The position numbers and the translations under genes are program-made. 64,000 nt of DNA. Source: Burkholderia mayonis (GTDB lineage Bacteria; Pseudomonadota; Gammaproteobacteria; Burkholderiales; Burkholderiaceae). Each line of letters begins with the position of its first letter. Position 1 is the first letter of the stretch. A model generated the notes under the pieces. It made no database searches. It had not been told where the DNA came from and saw only the letters and a program-made list of their open reading frames with translations. This document shows, one piece after another, positions 47,744 to 57,460 of this stretch. The DNA is taken from the NCBI RefSeq assembly GCF_001523745.2, contig NZ_CP013387.1, positions 558,001 through 622,000 of the forward strand, in the 5' to 3' direction.

Positions 47744-48640
47744 TTAACCCAGCGCGCTAACCAGCGACCGGAACACCCGGTCGACGTCGTCCTCGTCCGT
47801 GCGCCAATTGCTGAACGCCGCGCGCAGCCCCCAGGTGCCCGCATAGACCGTCGTCGTGATGAACGCGTCGCCGAGGTCGCGCACCGCGCGCATGTACGCG
47901 TTGACGCGGGCCTCGTCGGGCTGCTCTGCGAGCGTGAAGCACACGACGTTGAGCCGCGTCGGAGCAAGGAGCGTCAGGCCGGGCTGTGCGTCGATCAGGC
48001 GGCCGAGCCGGCGCGCAAGCGCGATGTTGCGGCGGACGATCTCCGCGTGCCCGTCTCGGCCGCACGCGGCGAGTGCGAACCACGTCGACAGCGCGCGCAG
48101 CCGCCGCGAATTTTCCGGCATCAGATGGACGAAGTCCGGATCGCCGGCGGGGACGCCGAGATACGCGGCGCTGTTCTGGAACACGCGCACCTGCAGGTCG
48201 CGACGGCGGCTGAACTGCACCGCGGCGTCGTAGGGCACGTTCAGCCATTTGTGGAGGTCGATGCAGATCGAGTCGGCGTCGACGAGGCCGCGCGTGAGCG
48301 ACGCGTGCTCCGGCGACAGCGCGGTGAACGCGCCGAACGCGCCGAACGCGCCGAACGCCGCGTCGGCGTGCGGCCAGAACGGATAGCGCGCCTTGAGCGC
48401 GGCGATGGCCGGCAGCGTGTCGTAGTCGACCGTGTTCACGGTGCCCGCGTTCGCGACGACGATCGCGGACTTGCCGTCGAGACGCCTGAGCGCCGCTTCG
48501 AGCGCGGCGACGTCGACGGACGGGAATACTAAGGCCAATGCGCGGATCGCGCCGATGAGCGCCGGAACGCCGGGACAGCCGGGCTGCGCATAGACGAAGG
48601 TCGACGCGAATCTGTCGTCGCCGATGTGCCGCCGTGCAGG
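47744..48640 (-). pseudogene. PLP-dependent decarboxylase, N-terminal part missing
   Basis: Only the last about 290 residues of a group II (aromatic-L-amino-acid type) decarboxylase are present, from RRHIGDDRFASTFVYAQPG (near 48625) to TAA 47744. Intact features: IVVANAGTVNTVDYD, PHADAAFG and the PLP-lysine site DSICIDLHKWLNVPYDAAVQF. The 150 or so residues that normally precede (small-domain start and first PLP contacts) are absent. Upstream sequence in the same frame is not protein-like. A 9-bp repeat within adds three extra Gly-Ala-Phe units. Probably a 5'-truncated pseudogene. Confidence 0.75.
48326..48352. repeat. In-frame 9-bp repeat encoding Gly-Ala-Phe (3 copies)
   Basis: Three GAACGCGCC units, inside the decarboxylase frame, specify repeated GAF tripeptides just after the conserved PHADAAFG motif. 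It is in phase, so copy change would alter a loop next to the PLP pocket. Confidence 0.9.
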
Positions 48641-49315
48641 CGGCGATGAACGCGCTCCCGTCACCGACAGGTGCGCGAAGCGTCCCGGTGAGGGGTGAGG
48701 CCAGCGACTTGTCGTGGCGCGTTCGGACGTGTCAGCCATTCGACGCATGGACACAATATCGGGTAAAGGGTGTGCGAGTGTCGGCACGGCAGATTTCATC
48801 GCGATGCGCGCGTGGCGGACGGAGCCGGACGAGAACGAAGGCGCGATCCGGAAGGACGTCGAGGTGAAGCCCGGAGAGGAGAAAGGCAAGGTTGAAGGCG
48901 ATCGAGCCGCTGGGGCGGATCGGCCGATCAAGCGGCTCGCTGACGTGGCCTGCGGTGGCGCGGCATGGAAGGGGCGACGCTGGTCGGAGCGGGTAGCAGG
49001 TTGATGGCAGCTTCGGATGAAGCGCAACGCTGCGCAGTTGCGCGTTCCGGCTGTCTGTCGCGCGTCGGGGGCGACGCGCCGGCAGGCGGCCGAATGCGAA
49101 GTCATTCCGTTGCGGCCGGTACGCGTTTCTTTGGCGGCGATTGATTGCGCGTTGCGATGATCTCAGATTGAGCAGGGCTTGAGCGTGATCGGCATGTCTT
49201 GCATTTCCGAGCCTGACCGTGTCACAAGCGCTCAACGATCAATCAGTATCGGTCAACTGCTCCTGCATGCCTGGTTGGGGATGGTTACTCTATAAAATCC
49301 GGTCTTGAAATAAAC
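48641..49315. other. Gap upstream of truncated decarboxylase
   Basis: 675 bp without a convincing gene. GC falls toward 49260-49315, where the low-GC segment begins. Confidence 0.45.
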
Positions 49316-49660
49316 CTAGTGCGAGAGCTGTTGATCGAAGTAGCCGAATAAAGGAATTCCATTGTAAATCGTAATGATGATCTTTCTCGGGTCAACTCTG
49401 ATTGCGGCAGGATTTCCGCTCGTCGGGCCATAATAACTCCAGATCAAAGGATAGACCGCGTCTTGATCGGGCGAAAAGAAGATGCAGATTGGGAACGGAA
49501 TGAATTTTAAGTTATGTTTGAAGATCAGGTTTTGGTTGATGGAATTGTTTGCTTCCACCTAGTCGGAGTCATAGGAGCAATTCGGATTGAAGTCGGCTGG
49601 ATTGGACGTTATTTTTTGACTCAGTGTAAACGATGTTTGTACTCGTGATATTTCCCGTTT
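49316..49660 (-). pseudogene. Low-GC remnant of an unknown protein gene
   Basis: The minus strand has an 80-residue frame (ATG at 49558, TGA at 49316) with LKFIPFPICIFFSPDQDAVYPLIWSYYG and IITIYNGIPLFGYFDQQ. In the same frame upstream of TAG (49564-49566) lies SNPADFNPNCSYDSD, with a further open stretch to about 49650. Composition is much more AT-rich than the chromosome. It looks like an acquired gene broken by a stop, but the family is not recognised. Extent is approximate. Confidence 0.4.
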
Positions 49661-50104
49661 TTTCCGGATTGGCTTGATGGACGCGTGAAATTTGATCGGT
49701 CGAGGCGTGATATTCGATATGTTTTTGGAATTCCGGAGATCGATGCGATCTTGTGGTGCTGGCTAATTGGGAATGGATTGTTGATTATGGTCGCTGGTTC
49801 AATTTTTGTCCGTCATCGACCGTTTGTCGACTATGAGTTTTGGTAGGAGGCCATGGATTCGAAATCGCCGTAATCGGTCATGCCGGTTGTATTCAACGCC
49901 GAGTACGCGATCTCGGCTCCGACCCCCGTCGGAAAAGGCGCAAATCGATCCGACGACCGTCTCAATGGGAATACGCGTCAAGCGGATGTCGGCCGCAAGC
50001 GTGTCGACGAGGTGTTTGTAGCGGGCGTGGGCCATGTGCCGATGTATCCATGACAATTATTTGATTGTATTGATTTTCGGACATACGATGCGTCGTCGCA
50101 ATCG
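49661..50104 (-). pseudogene. Fragment resembling a GntR/MocR N-terminus
   Basis: From 50056 on the minus strand the frame reads MAHARYKHLVDTLAADIR, which resembles the first helix region of GntR/MocR-type regulators. The expected LPTHRxLA helix-turn-helix residues are not present after it. The rest of the stretch shows protein-like text only in short pieces of other frames. The region 49560-50060 is low in GC. Tentative. Confidence 0.3.
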
Positions 50105-50481
50105 ACACTCACTGGAGACGACGTCATGCTCCGTCGCGGCAACTGCTGGGGGCGCAATGCTCAGGCACGCTCGTGCTCGCGAAGCTGGGACTGCTCGACG
50201 GCGTGCCGGCGTGCACCGATCTCACGACGAAGCCATGGGTGCAGGAAGCCGGCGTCGACGTGCTGAACCGGCCGTTCTTCGCGAACGGCAACGTCGCGAC
50301 CGCGGGCGGCTGTCTTGCGTCGCACTACCTTGCCGCGTGGGTCATCGCGCGTCTCGAAGGGCGGGAAGCCGCGGAGCGCGCGCTGCATTACGTCGCGCCG
50401 GTCGGCGAGAAGGAAGATTACGTGTCGCGCGCGATGGCGCATGTCGCGCCGTTTCTGACGGAAGCGTCGGCGGCTGCGTGA
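50105..50481 (+). pseudogene. DJ-1/PfpI family protein, C-terminal half only
   Basis: The frame from about 50115 reads LLGAQCSGTLVLAKLGLLDGVPACTDLTTKPWV, then GNVATAGGCLASHYLAAWVIARLEG, to TGA 50479. GAQCSG is the nucleophile elbow of DJ-1/PfpI proteins (active Cys), and the rest is the typical C-terminal half. The first 90-100 residues, with the conserved Glu, are missing. Upstream sequence is not protein-like. A truncated pseudogene. Confidence 0.75.
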
Positions 50482-50877
50482 ACGAGCAGGCGCTGGGCGC
50501 CGGGCGCCGGGTGCCGCGGGTGCCGGCGGCGGCACGCGGCGCGCGTTCGTGTTCCGCCTTGGCCAGGATCGGGTGACGGTCGGGGATGACACATTCACGT
50601 TCGGCGAGCGTGACGGCAAAAAGGAGGAAGCGTGGCGCGCGAAGCGGAGTGAAACGCTTGGCTTCGGCCCTGGCTCGTCAGATATCGAATGCGTCGCCGA
50701 TGCGATCGTTGGCTGGCGAAACGATACAATCGTGGCGTTGCGATTCGTCACGCAACACGCATCGCGCAACCGGCGTCATGCGGCGCGAGGCGACAGCCGG
50801 CGTTCGCTCTTCACGCACGGCGTTTCGTTCCGGCGAAACGCGTCGAGCGCCGATCGATTGCTTTGTGGAGGCACATT
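50482..50877. other. Intergenic gap
   Basis: 396 bp with no convincing gene. A short open frame near 50546-50881 is not conserved-looking. The strong SD GGAGG at 50867 serves the next gene. Confidence 0.4.
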
Positions 50878-51936
50878 TTGAATTCCGGTATCGCCAGTCG
50901 CGGAAATCACGGCCCGCAAGCGGCAATGCACGAAAACGCCGGCGGCGCCGGGCGCACGCCGCCGACGAGGATCTTCGCATTCAACGGCGATGCCGACGGC
51001 CTGTGCGCACTGCAGCAGCTGCGTCTTGCCGAAGGACCGGGAGGCACGCTCGTGACGGGCGTCAAGCGCGATATCCGATTGCTGGCTCGCGTGTCGGCCG
51101 CGGCCGGCGACGAAGTCACGGTCCTCGACGTGTCGCACGACCAGAACCGCGCGGACGTCGAGCGACTGCTCGCGGCGGGTGCGCGGCTGCGCTACTTCGA
51201 TCATCACTTCGCGGGCGCGCTGCCCGGCCATCCGAACTTCCATGCGTACATCGATACCGCCGCGGACGTTTGCACGAGCGCGATCGTCGATCGATACCTG
51301 CAAGGGCGCCACGCGCGCTGGGCGATCGTCGCGGCGTTCGGCGATGCGCTGCCGCAGCTCGGTCATGCGCTCGCGCTTGCGCATCGCGTCGGGCCGGAGG
51401 CGCTCGAGCGGCTCGCGCAACTCGGACGGTGCCTGAACTACAACGCGTACGGCGAGCGCGTCGCCGACCTGCATTTCGATCCGGCTGCCTTGGCGGAAAC
51501 GATGCAGCCATTCGCAGACCCGCTCGACTTCATCGGCGGTACCGACGTGCTGCGCGTGCTGAGCGACGGATACCGGGACGACCTGCGCCGGGCGCGCGCG
51601 GTGCGCCCGGAAGTGGCGACGCCGCACGCGATCATGCTCGTGCTGCCGTCGGAGAGTTGGGCGCGCCGCGTGACCGGCGTGCTCGCGAACGAGGTCGTGC
51701 AAAGCCATCCGGCGTGTGCGCTGGCGATCCTGAGTCCGAGGACGGACGGCGGCTACGTCGTCAGCGTGCGCGTCCCGGCGAACAGCACGATCGGCGCCGA
51801 CGATTTCTGCCGAGGCTTCGAAACGGGCGGCGGCCGCAAGCGCGCGGCCGGGGTCAATCGTCTGCCGGCCGATCAGCTCGACCGGTTCGCCGCGCATTTC
51901 AAGACGATGTTCGACGAGCCTATCGCAAGCGCATGA
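50878..51936 (+). CDS. DHH-family phosphoesterase
   Basis: A 352-residue protein. TTG 50878 is preferred because GGAGG ends 6 bases before it; ATG 50926 lacks an SD. Motifs: NGDADGLCALQQL (metal Asp pair), VTVLDVSHDQN, the family DHH in YFDHHFAG, and the C-terminal DHHA1-like GGGRKRAAGVNRLP. These are the metal and phosphate sites of DHH/DHHA1 phosphoesterases related to oligoribonucleases and exopolyphosphatases. The actual substrate is uncertain. Frame intact, moderately short for the family. Confidence 0.85.
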   Translation: MNSGIASRGNHGPQAAMHENAGGAGRTPPTRIFAFNGDADGLCALQQLRLAEGPGGTLVTGVKRDIRLLARVSAAAGDEVTVLDVSHDQNRADVERLLAAGARLRYFDHHFAGALPGHPNFHAYIDTAADVCTSAIVDRYLQGRHARWAIVAAFGDALPQLGHALALAHRVGPEALERLAQLGRCLNYNAYGERVADLHFDPAALAETMQPFADPLDFIGGTDVLRVLSDGYRDDLRRARAVRPEVATPHAIMLVLPSESWARRVTGVLANEVVQSHPACALAILSPRTDGGYVVSVRVPANSTIGADDFCRGFETGGGRKRAAGVNRLPADQLDRFAAHFKTMFDEPIASA

Positions 51937-52210
51937 GACGCACGAGCGGCGCGCGGCCGATGGCCGCCGCGCGAAGCCGAACGCGGGAGCGATCATGAGG
52001 ATTGCAGAGCGGCGATGAGAATGCGCTGCGCAAACGACTGCCTGGCACGATCGAGCATCGTCGAAGTTCATGCGGCGACAAACGGCGGTACGGCCACGGC
52101 GTCGTGCGGCCGCGCGATGCGGCGCGCGTGGCGACGCGAGTTTGTCGAACGTCGCCGCCGCGCGTGTCGTGCCGACAACGAATGTGCGCCGTCGTCCGAA
52201 CCCTTTCGGC

Positions 52211-53332
52211 TCAGTTGCCGCCCGCCGCCGAATTCGCTTCCGTCACGTGCGCGCCGCCCGACGTCAGCATCGCGCGCAGCCGCGCCGCGTCGAAGAAATC
52301 GGCGTGACGCCCGGCCGAATCCAGCAGCACCATCACGACCCCGCGCCCGTCGATCGTCGTCTGCATCACGAGGCAAATGCCGGACTCCCTGATATAGCCC
52401 GTCTTTTGCACGCCGATGTCCCAGTCTTCGTCGCGCAGCAGGATGTTCGTGCTGTGGTAGTAGAGCGTGCGGCGGCCCGTGTCGACCTCGTATTTCAGAT
52501 CGGTCGAATACTGCCGGATCAGCGGATATTGGTAAGCCGCCTCGACCATCTTCGCGAGATCGCGCGCGGTCGATACGTTGTATTTCGATAACCCGGTTGG
52601 ATTCTCGAAATGCGTATCGATCATGCCGAGCGATCGCGCCTTCCGATTCATCGCGTCGACGAATGCTTGCCGGCCGCCCGGGTAGTAGCGCGACAGCGCC
52701 GCCGCCGCGCGATTCTCGGACGCCATCAGCGCGATGTGAAGCATGTCGTCGCGGCTCAGCGTCGAGCCGATCGCGAGGCGCGAGCCGGTGAACTTGTCCT
52801 GATCGCGATCGTCGTCGGTCACTTCGATCAGTTCTTCGAGCGGCGCCTTCGAATCGAGCACGACCATCGCGGTCATCAGCTTCGTCACCGACGCAATCGG
52901 CACGACCGATTGCGAATTCCGGTCGACTAGCGTTTCGCCGGTATGCTGGTCGATCATATAGGCGATGTTCGAACGGAGTCCGTACGGCCGTGACGTATCG
53001 CGCGGCTCGAACGCGCGGGCGCTCAGCGGCGCGCGCGGCGAGAACGTGACCCGGCGGACGCCGCCTGCCAGCCTGTAGCGGCCGGCTTTCAGATGGCGCG
53101 CGGCGACAGCGTGCCCCGCAAGCGATGCATGGCCCGCTTGCGGATGAAAACTCGCTTTCCGGATGGACGCGGAAGCCGCGGGATGCCGTTTCGGCACGGA
53201 GGATGTCGCCTGTGCGTCGAACGACGGAACGGCGAGTACGGAGGCGAGGACAACCGGCAACACCGCCCACTTCGAGACACGAAGTACGGTTCCGCACATC
53301 GCTTTCAACGAGGAAAACGGTGTCGCTTTCAT
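52211..53332 (-). CDS. pbpG: D-alanyl-D-alanine endopeptidase (PbpG/PBP7-like)
   Basis: A 373-residue low-molecular-mass penicillin-binding protein. A signal peptide covers residues about 10-42, followed by a basic linker and the peptidase domain. Catalytic motifs: SVTK (Ser148-Lys151), SEN (205-207) and KTG (309-311), with YMIDQHTGETL before the first. It cleaves D-alanyl-meso-diaminopimelate cross-links in periplasmic peptidoglycan. The start is at 53332, 35 bp from a good sigma-70 promoter; the 40-residue pre-peptidase part is longer than in E. coli PBP7. Confidence 0.9.
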   Translation of the reverse strand: MKATPFSSLKAMCGTVLRVSKWAVLPVVLASVLAVPSFDAQATSSVPKRHPAASASIRKASFHPQAGHASLAGHAVAARHLKAGRYRLAGGVRRVTFSPRAPLSARAFEPRDTSRPYGLRSNIAYMIDQHTGETLVDRNSQSVVPIASVTKLMTAMVVLDSKAPLEELIEVTDDDRDQDKFTGSRLAIGSTLSRDDMLHIALMASENRAAAALSRYYPGGRQAFVDAMNRKARSLGMIDTHFENPTGLSKYNVSTARDLAKMVEAAYQYPLIRQYSTDLKYEVDTGRRTLYYHSTNILLRDEDWDIGVQKTGYIRESGICLVMQTTIDGRGVVMVLLDSAGRHADFFDAARLRAMLTSGGAHVTEANSAAGGN

Positions 53333-53698
53333 GGCGCCCCAATTGTTGGATTCGAGCTTTGGAATGATTATAGTAACGGGACATTACGTTAGCAATTACA
53401 ATGACATAGGAAATATTCCTCATCCAAATTATTTCATTTGAAACGATCGTTTTTATTTTTACGGGATGAGGATTTTTTCGGCCGAACGAACGCGCGGTGC
53501 CCATTGCGCCGTATCGCATCCGGGCGATGCGCGTTGTCGCGCAGTCGCCTCGGCGCATGCGCTCGTCCGCACGGAAACGGCGGTCCCGTTCGTTGTCATT
53601 TGAAAGAAGGCTGATGAAAACCGCGCGCGGCCGTGCTTGATTCGAACACGGCGCGCAAGCGGCGAGCCGCCACCGCTTCGGCGTGAAATTCGAAAACC
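53333..53698. other. Divergent promoter region (PbpG / acyltransferase)
   Basis: 366 bp, AT-rich at 53340-53460, holding the sigma-70 promoter listed separately. The acyltransferase promoter was not identified. No gene is visible. Confidence 0.5.
53367..53395 (-). promoter_or_regulatory. Sigma-70 promoter of the PbpG-like gene
   Basis: On the minus strand TTGCTA (53395-53390) is separated by 17 bp from TATAAT (53372-53367), a perfect -10. Transcription would start near 53360, 28 bases before the ATG. It lies in a distinctly AT-rich stretch. Confidence 0.8.
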
Positions 53699-54826
53699 AT
53701 GGAATCGAAAAGAAGAAACGACGGCGTCGACTTGTTGCGCGGGATCGCCATCCTGCTCGTCCTGATCCTGCATTTCCATCTGACGTACCGGCTGAACGTC
53801 ACGCCGATCGATTCGCCGTTCCTGTCGGACGCGCTCGAGGCGGTTGCGCGAAACGGCAATTACGGCGTCACGATGTTCTTCGCCGTGTCCGGGTTCCTGA
53901 TCATGTCGACGTCGGTCCGGCGCTTCGGCTCGCTCGGCGCGATCGAGCCGGCGACGTTCTACGGGTATCGCGCGTCGCGGATCCTGCCGTGCCTCGTGCT
54001 CGTCCTGCTCGCGATCGTGGCGCTCGGTTCGCTCGGCCTGCGCTCGTTCGTCGACAAGCCGGACACCGCGAGCACGCTCGTCGCGGTGCTGTCGGTGCTG
54101 ACCTTCTGGCACAACGTGCTGATGGCGAAGGTCGGCTATTTCAATTACGCGATGAACATCCTGTGGTCGCTGTCGGTCGAGGAGGTGTTCTATCTTGCGT
54201 TCCCGATCCTCTGCCTGCTGCTGCGGCGACGTCGCTACATCGTGCTGTTCCTGTGCGTGCCGATCGTCGTCGGACCGATCTACCGTAGCCTGCACGCGCA
54301 CGACGAAATCGTCGCGCTGTACGACTACGGATCGTGCTTCGATGCGATCGCGATGGGAGGCTGCGCGGCGTTGCTTCCGTTGCGCCGGATCTCGCGCGGC
54401 CGGAGCCGGGCGGTCCGGGCGATCGCCGCCGCCGCGATCACCGTCGTCTACCTGTGCGGGCCGATCATGCAAAACGTCGTGTGGGGCGTGTCGGTCGTCG
54501 CGTTCTGCACCGCGATCCTGCTGTACAGCTTCAGGGATGGATCGCATGACGAGGCGAACGCGCCGCATGCGGCGCTCCGCATGATCCGTTGGTTCGGACA
54601 GCGGAGCTATGAGCTGTACCTGTTTCATATCGTCGTGCTGGGCATTCTGCGCGAGTTCGTCACGCGAGAGACGATCGGCGTCGGCGCAAAGCCGCTGTGG
54701 CTGATCTTTTACGTGGGTGTGTCGGCGCTCGTCGCGGAGCTTGTGTTCAGGTGCTATTCCGAGCCGTTGAACGACGCGCTCAGGCGGGGCGCCGTGCGCT
54801 TCTCGCCGAGATATCTGCAGAAGTGA
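53699..54826 (+). CDS. Acyltransferase family 3 membrane protein
   Basis: A 375-residue inner-membrane protein with about ten helices. It begins RRNDGVDLLRGIAILLVLILHFH, the acyltransferase-3 signature with the catalytic His in the first helix, followed by MFFAVSGFLIMST and WSLSVEEVFYL, the motifs that mark OafA/NodX-type O-acetyltransferases. ATG 53699. It would transfer acyl groups to an envelope carbohydrate, but no polysaccharide cluster adjoins it. Confidence 0.88.
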   Translation: MESKRRNDGVDLLRGIAILLVLILHFHLTYRLNVTPIDSPFLSDALEAVARNGNYGVTMFFAVSGFLIMSTSVRRFGSLGAIEPATFYGYRASRILPCLVLVLLAIVALGSLGLRSFVDKPDTASTLVAVLSVLTFWHNVLMAKVGYFNYAMNILWSLSVEEVFYLAFPILCLLLRRRRYIVLFLCVPIVVGPIYRSLHAHDEIVALYDYGSCFDAIAMGGCAALLPLRRISRGRSRAVRAIAAAAITVVYLCGPIMQNVVWGVSVVAFCTAILLYSFRDGSHDEANAPHAALRMIRWFGQRSYELYLFHIVVLGILREFVTRETIGVGAKPLWLIFYVGVSALVAELVFRCYSEPLNDALRRGAVRFSPRYLQK

Positions 54827-55366
54827 TTCGCCTCGCGGCTTCCGCCTTTTCGGGCGCGATCGTCGATTGGCCGCGACCGGATCGCTCGACGCGTGGCTTG
54901 GGTGCGGTGTGATACCGCCTCGGGGATTGCGGGGTGCAATGGAAGCCGACATGCCGGCCGGGTCCGCCGCTTCATGAAAAATATACGAAATGCCGGCTGA
55001 GCCTCGTTGTCCTGATCTGGAATCGATCCCGATCGCGCTGTGCGCATCCGTGTAACGTTTCGCCCGGCGTCGCGCGCATGTTTAGGCTGCGAAATCGCGC
55101 TCGAAATATGCGACATCGATCGAATTGATCCAGCGCAACGACGTGCGTCGCGCCCCGCCTATGCTGGGCCTGTCGTGCCGGGCGTCGAGCGAACGGATCG
55201 CGATGCCGGCCGCCGGCAGCACCGCCGCCGGCGCTCGCGCACGGCCCCGATGCTCGTCGCGACCTAAGATGAAAGCGCGCGACACATGCGCGCGACGGTG
55301 CGTCGAGCCGCCCGGCGCCGACGCGCCATGTCGCGCACCGCCGTCCATGCGAAGGCGAGGTCGAAC
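54827..55366. other. Intergenic gap
   Basis: 540 bp between the acyltransferase and polX. No gene, RNA or repeat was recognised. Confidence 0.4.
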
Positions 55367-57217
55367 ATGCCAATCCACAATGCCGATTTTGCGGCGGTCT
55401 TCGCCGAGATCGCCGATCTGCTCGAGATACAGGGGGCCAATCCATTTCGCGTGCGCGCGTATCGCAACGCGGCGCGCACGGTCGGCGGGCTAGGCCGCGA
55501 CATCGCGGCGATGGTCGCCGACGGGAAGAACCTCGACGATATTCCGACGATCGGCCCCGATCTCGCCGGCAAGCTGCGCGAAATCGCGACGACCGGCACG
55601 TGCGGGCTGCAGCAGCAACTTCGCCAAGCGCTGCCGCCCGCGATCGTCGAGCTGCTCGGGGTCCCGGGGCTGGGGGCGAAACGCGTGCGCGCGCTGCACG
55701 ACGCGCTGCACGTCGAGACGCTCGAGCAGTTGAAGGAAGTCGCCGAGAGCGGCAGGATCCGCGGACTGCCGGGCTTCGGCGAGAAGACTGAGACGCACAT
55801 CGCGGAGGCGATCGGCGCGCGGCTGCGGCGCAAGTCGCAGCGCTTCCTGCTGTCGTTCGCGACGCAGTATCTGACGCCGCTCCTCACGTATCTGCGCGAG
55901 ACGCCGGGCGTGAGCGAAGCGCTCGTGGCCGGCAGCTTCCGGCGCCGGCGCGAAACCGTCGGCGATCTCGACATTCTCGTGACGGCGAGCGATCCGGCGA
56001 AAGTGGCGGCGCGCTTCGTTGGATACGACGAAGTCGAGCGCGTGCTCGCGAACGGCGACACGCGCTCGAGCGTCGTGCTTCGCTGCGGAATCCAGGTCGA
56101 TCTGCGCGTCGTCACGCCGGCGTCGCTCGGCGCGGCGCTCGTGTACTTCACGGGATCGAAGGCGCACAACATCGCCATGCGCCGGATCGCGCAGGCGCGC
56201 GACCTGAAGATCAACGAGTATGGCGTGTTCCATGGCGAGCGGCGCGTCGCCGGTGCGACCGAGGAATCGGTCTACGCGTCGATCGGCCTCGACTGGGTGC
56301 CGCCCGAGCTTCGTGAGAACCAGGGCGAGATCGAGGCCGCGCGCGAAGGCCGCCTGCCGGCCCTCGTCGAACGCAAGGACCTGCGCGGCGACCTGCATGC
56401 GCACACGAACGCGACCGACGGTCAGGACAGCCTGCAGGACATGGCGCTCGCGGCGCGCAAGCGCGGCCTCGAGTATCTCGCGATCACCGATCATTCGCGC
56501 CGGCTCGGCGTCGCGCACGGCCTCGACGCGGAGCGCCTCGCCAGACAAATCGACGAGATCGATCGCCTGAACGAGACGCTCGAAGGCATCGTGCTGCTGA
56601 AAGGCATCGAAGTCGACATCCTCGAAGACGGCAGCCTGGATCTGCCCGACGATATACTCGCGCGGCTCGATCTGGTGGTCGGCGCGGTTCACAGTCGCTT
56701 CGATCTGTCGCGCGCCGCGCAGACCGAGCGGGTGCTGCGCGCGATGGATCATCCGTCTTTCACGATCCTCGCGCATCCGTCGGGGCGGCTGCTCGGCGAG
56801 CGCGACGCGTACGACATCGACCTTGCCCGCGTGATCGAGCAAGCGCGCGCGCGCGGCTGCCATCTCGAGCTGAATGCGCAGCCGCAGCGGCTGGATCTTG
56901 CCGACATCTGGTGCCGGCAGGCGGCCGAGGCTGGCGTGCTCGTGTCGATCGATTCCGACGCGCATCGCCGCGAAGACCTGAACTATCTCGGGATCGGCGT
57001 CGATCAGGCGCGGCGCGGCTGGCTGACGAAGGCGCAGGTGCTCAATACGCGCACGCTCGCGCAACTGCGGCCGCTGCTCGCGCGGACGATGAGCGGGAGC
57101 GCCGCGTCGGCCGCGGGCGACTCGGCGAAACGTTCGTCGAGCAAGCGGGCGACGGCGCGAAGCGCCGGCACGAGCGGCGCGCGTCGCACGAAGAAGCGCG
57201 GGCACGCTGCGGCTTGA
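55367..57217 (+). CDS. polX: DNA polymerase X family / 3'-5' exonuclease (PolX)
   Basis: A 616-residue two-domain protein. An N-terminal pol-beta-like part (about 1-310) contains helix-hairpin-helix motifs (IPTIGPDLAGKLREIA, GVPGLGAKRVRAL), the palm signature GSFRRRRETVGDLDILV with its Asp pair, and a third Asp in QVDLRVV. The C-terminal PHP phosphoesterase (about 335-570) has DLHAHTNATDGQ, AITDHSRRLGVAHG, HPSGR and SIDSDAH metal motifs. Family members fill short gaps and act in base excision repair. A basic Lys/Arg/Ala/Ser tail (about 580-616) may bind DNA. ATG 55367 is the first start before the conserved N-terminus. Confidence 0.94.
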   Translation: MPIHNADFAAVFAEIADLLEIQGANPFRVRAYRNAARTVGGLGRDIAAMVADGKNLDDIPTIGPDLAGKLREIATTGTCGLQQQLRQALPPAIVELLGVPGLGAKRVRALHDALHVETLEQLKEVAESGRIRGLPGFGEKTETHIAEAIGARLRRKSQRFLLSFATQYLTPLLTYLRETPGVSEALVAGSFRRRRETVGDLDILVTASDPAKVAARFVGYDEVERVLANGDTRSSVVLRCGIQVDLRVVTPASLGAALVYFTGSKAHNIAMRRIAQARDLKINEYGVFHGERRVAGATEESVYASIGLDWVPPELRENQGEIEAAREGRLPALVERKDLRGDLHAHTNATDGQDSLQDMALAARKRGLEYLAITDHSRRLGVAHGLDAERLARQIDEIDRLNETLEGIVLLKGIEVDILEDGSLDLPDDILARLDLVVGAVHSRFDLSRAAQTERVLRAMDHPSFTILAHPSGRLLGERDAYDIDLARVIEQARARGCHLELNAQPQRLDLADIWCRQAAEAGVLVSIDSDAHRREDLNYLGIGVDQARRGWLTKAQVLNTRTLAQLRPLLARTMSGSAASAAGDSAKRSSSKRATARSAGTSGARRTKKRGHAAA

Positions 57218-57460
57218 GCGGACGCACGTCGTCGTCGGACACGCGGTTCGGCAGCGCGGTCAATGCGGCGTGCACGTCGGCGAAGTCGATCTATACCGAC
57301 CGGATCGCCGCGCAGGAGAAGCTCGCATCGGTGACGCTCGGTGCGTGCTACAGCGATCCGCGCTACGCGGCGGACGCCGGTTCGACGTTCCGCCGCGCTC
57401 CTTTCGAAGTGCAGAAAGCGCCTTACGGTCGTTGTTGCTGCATGTTGGACTCCGGCCCCT

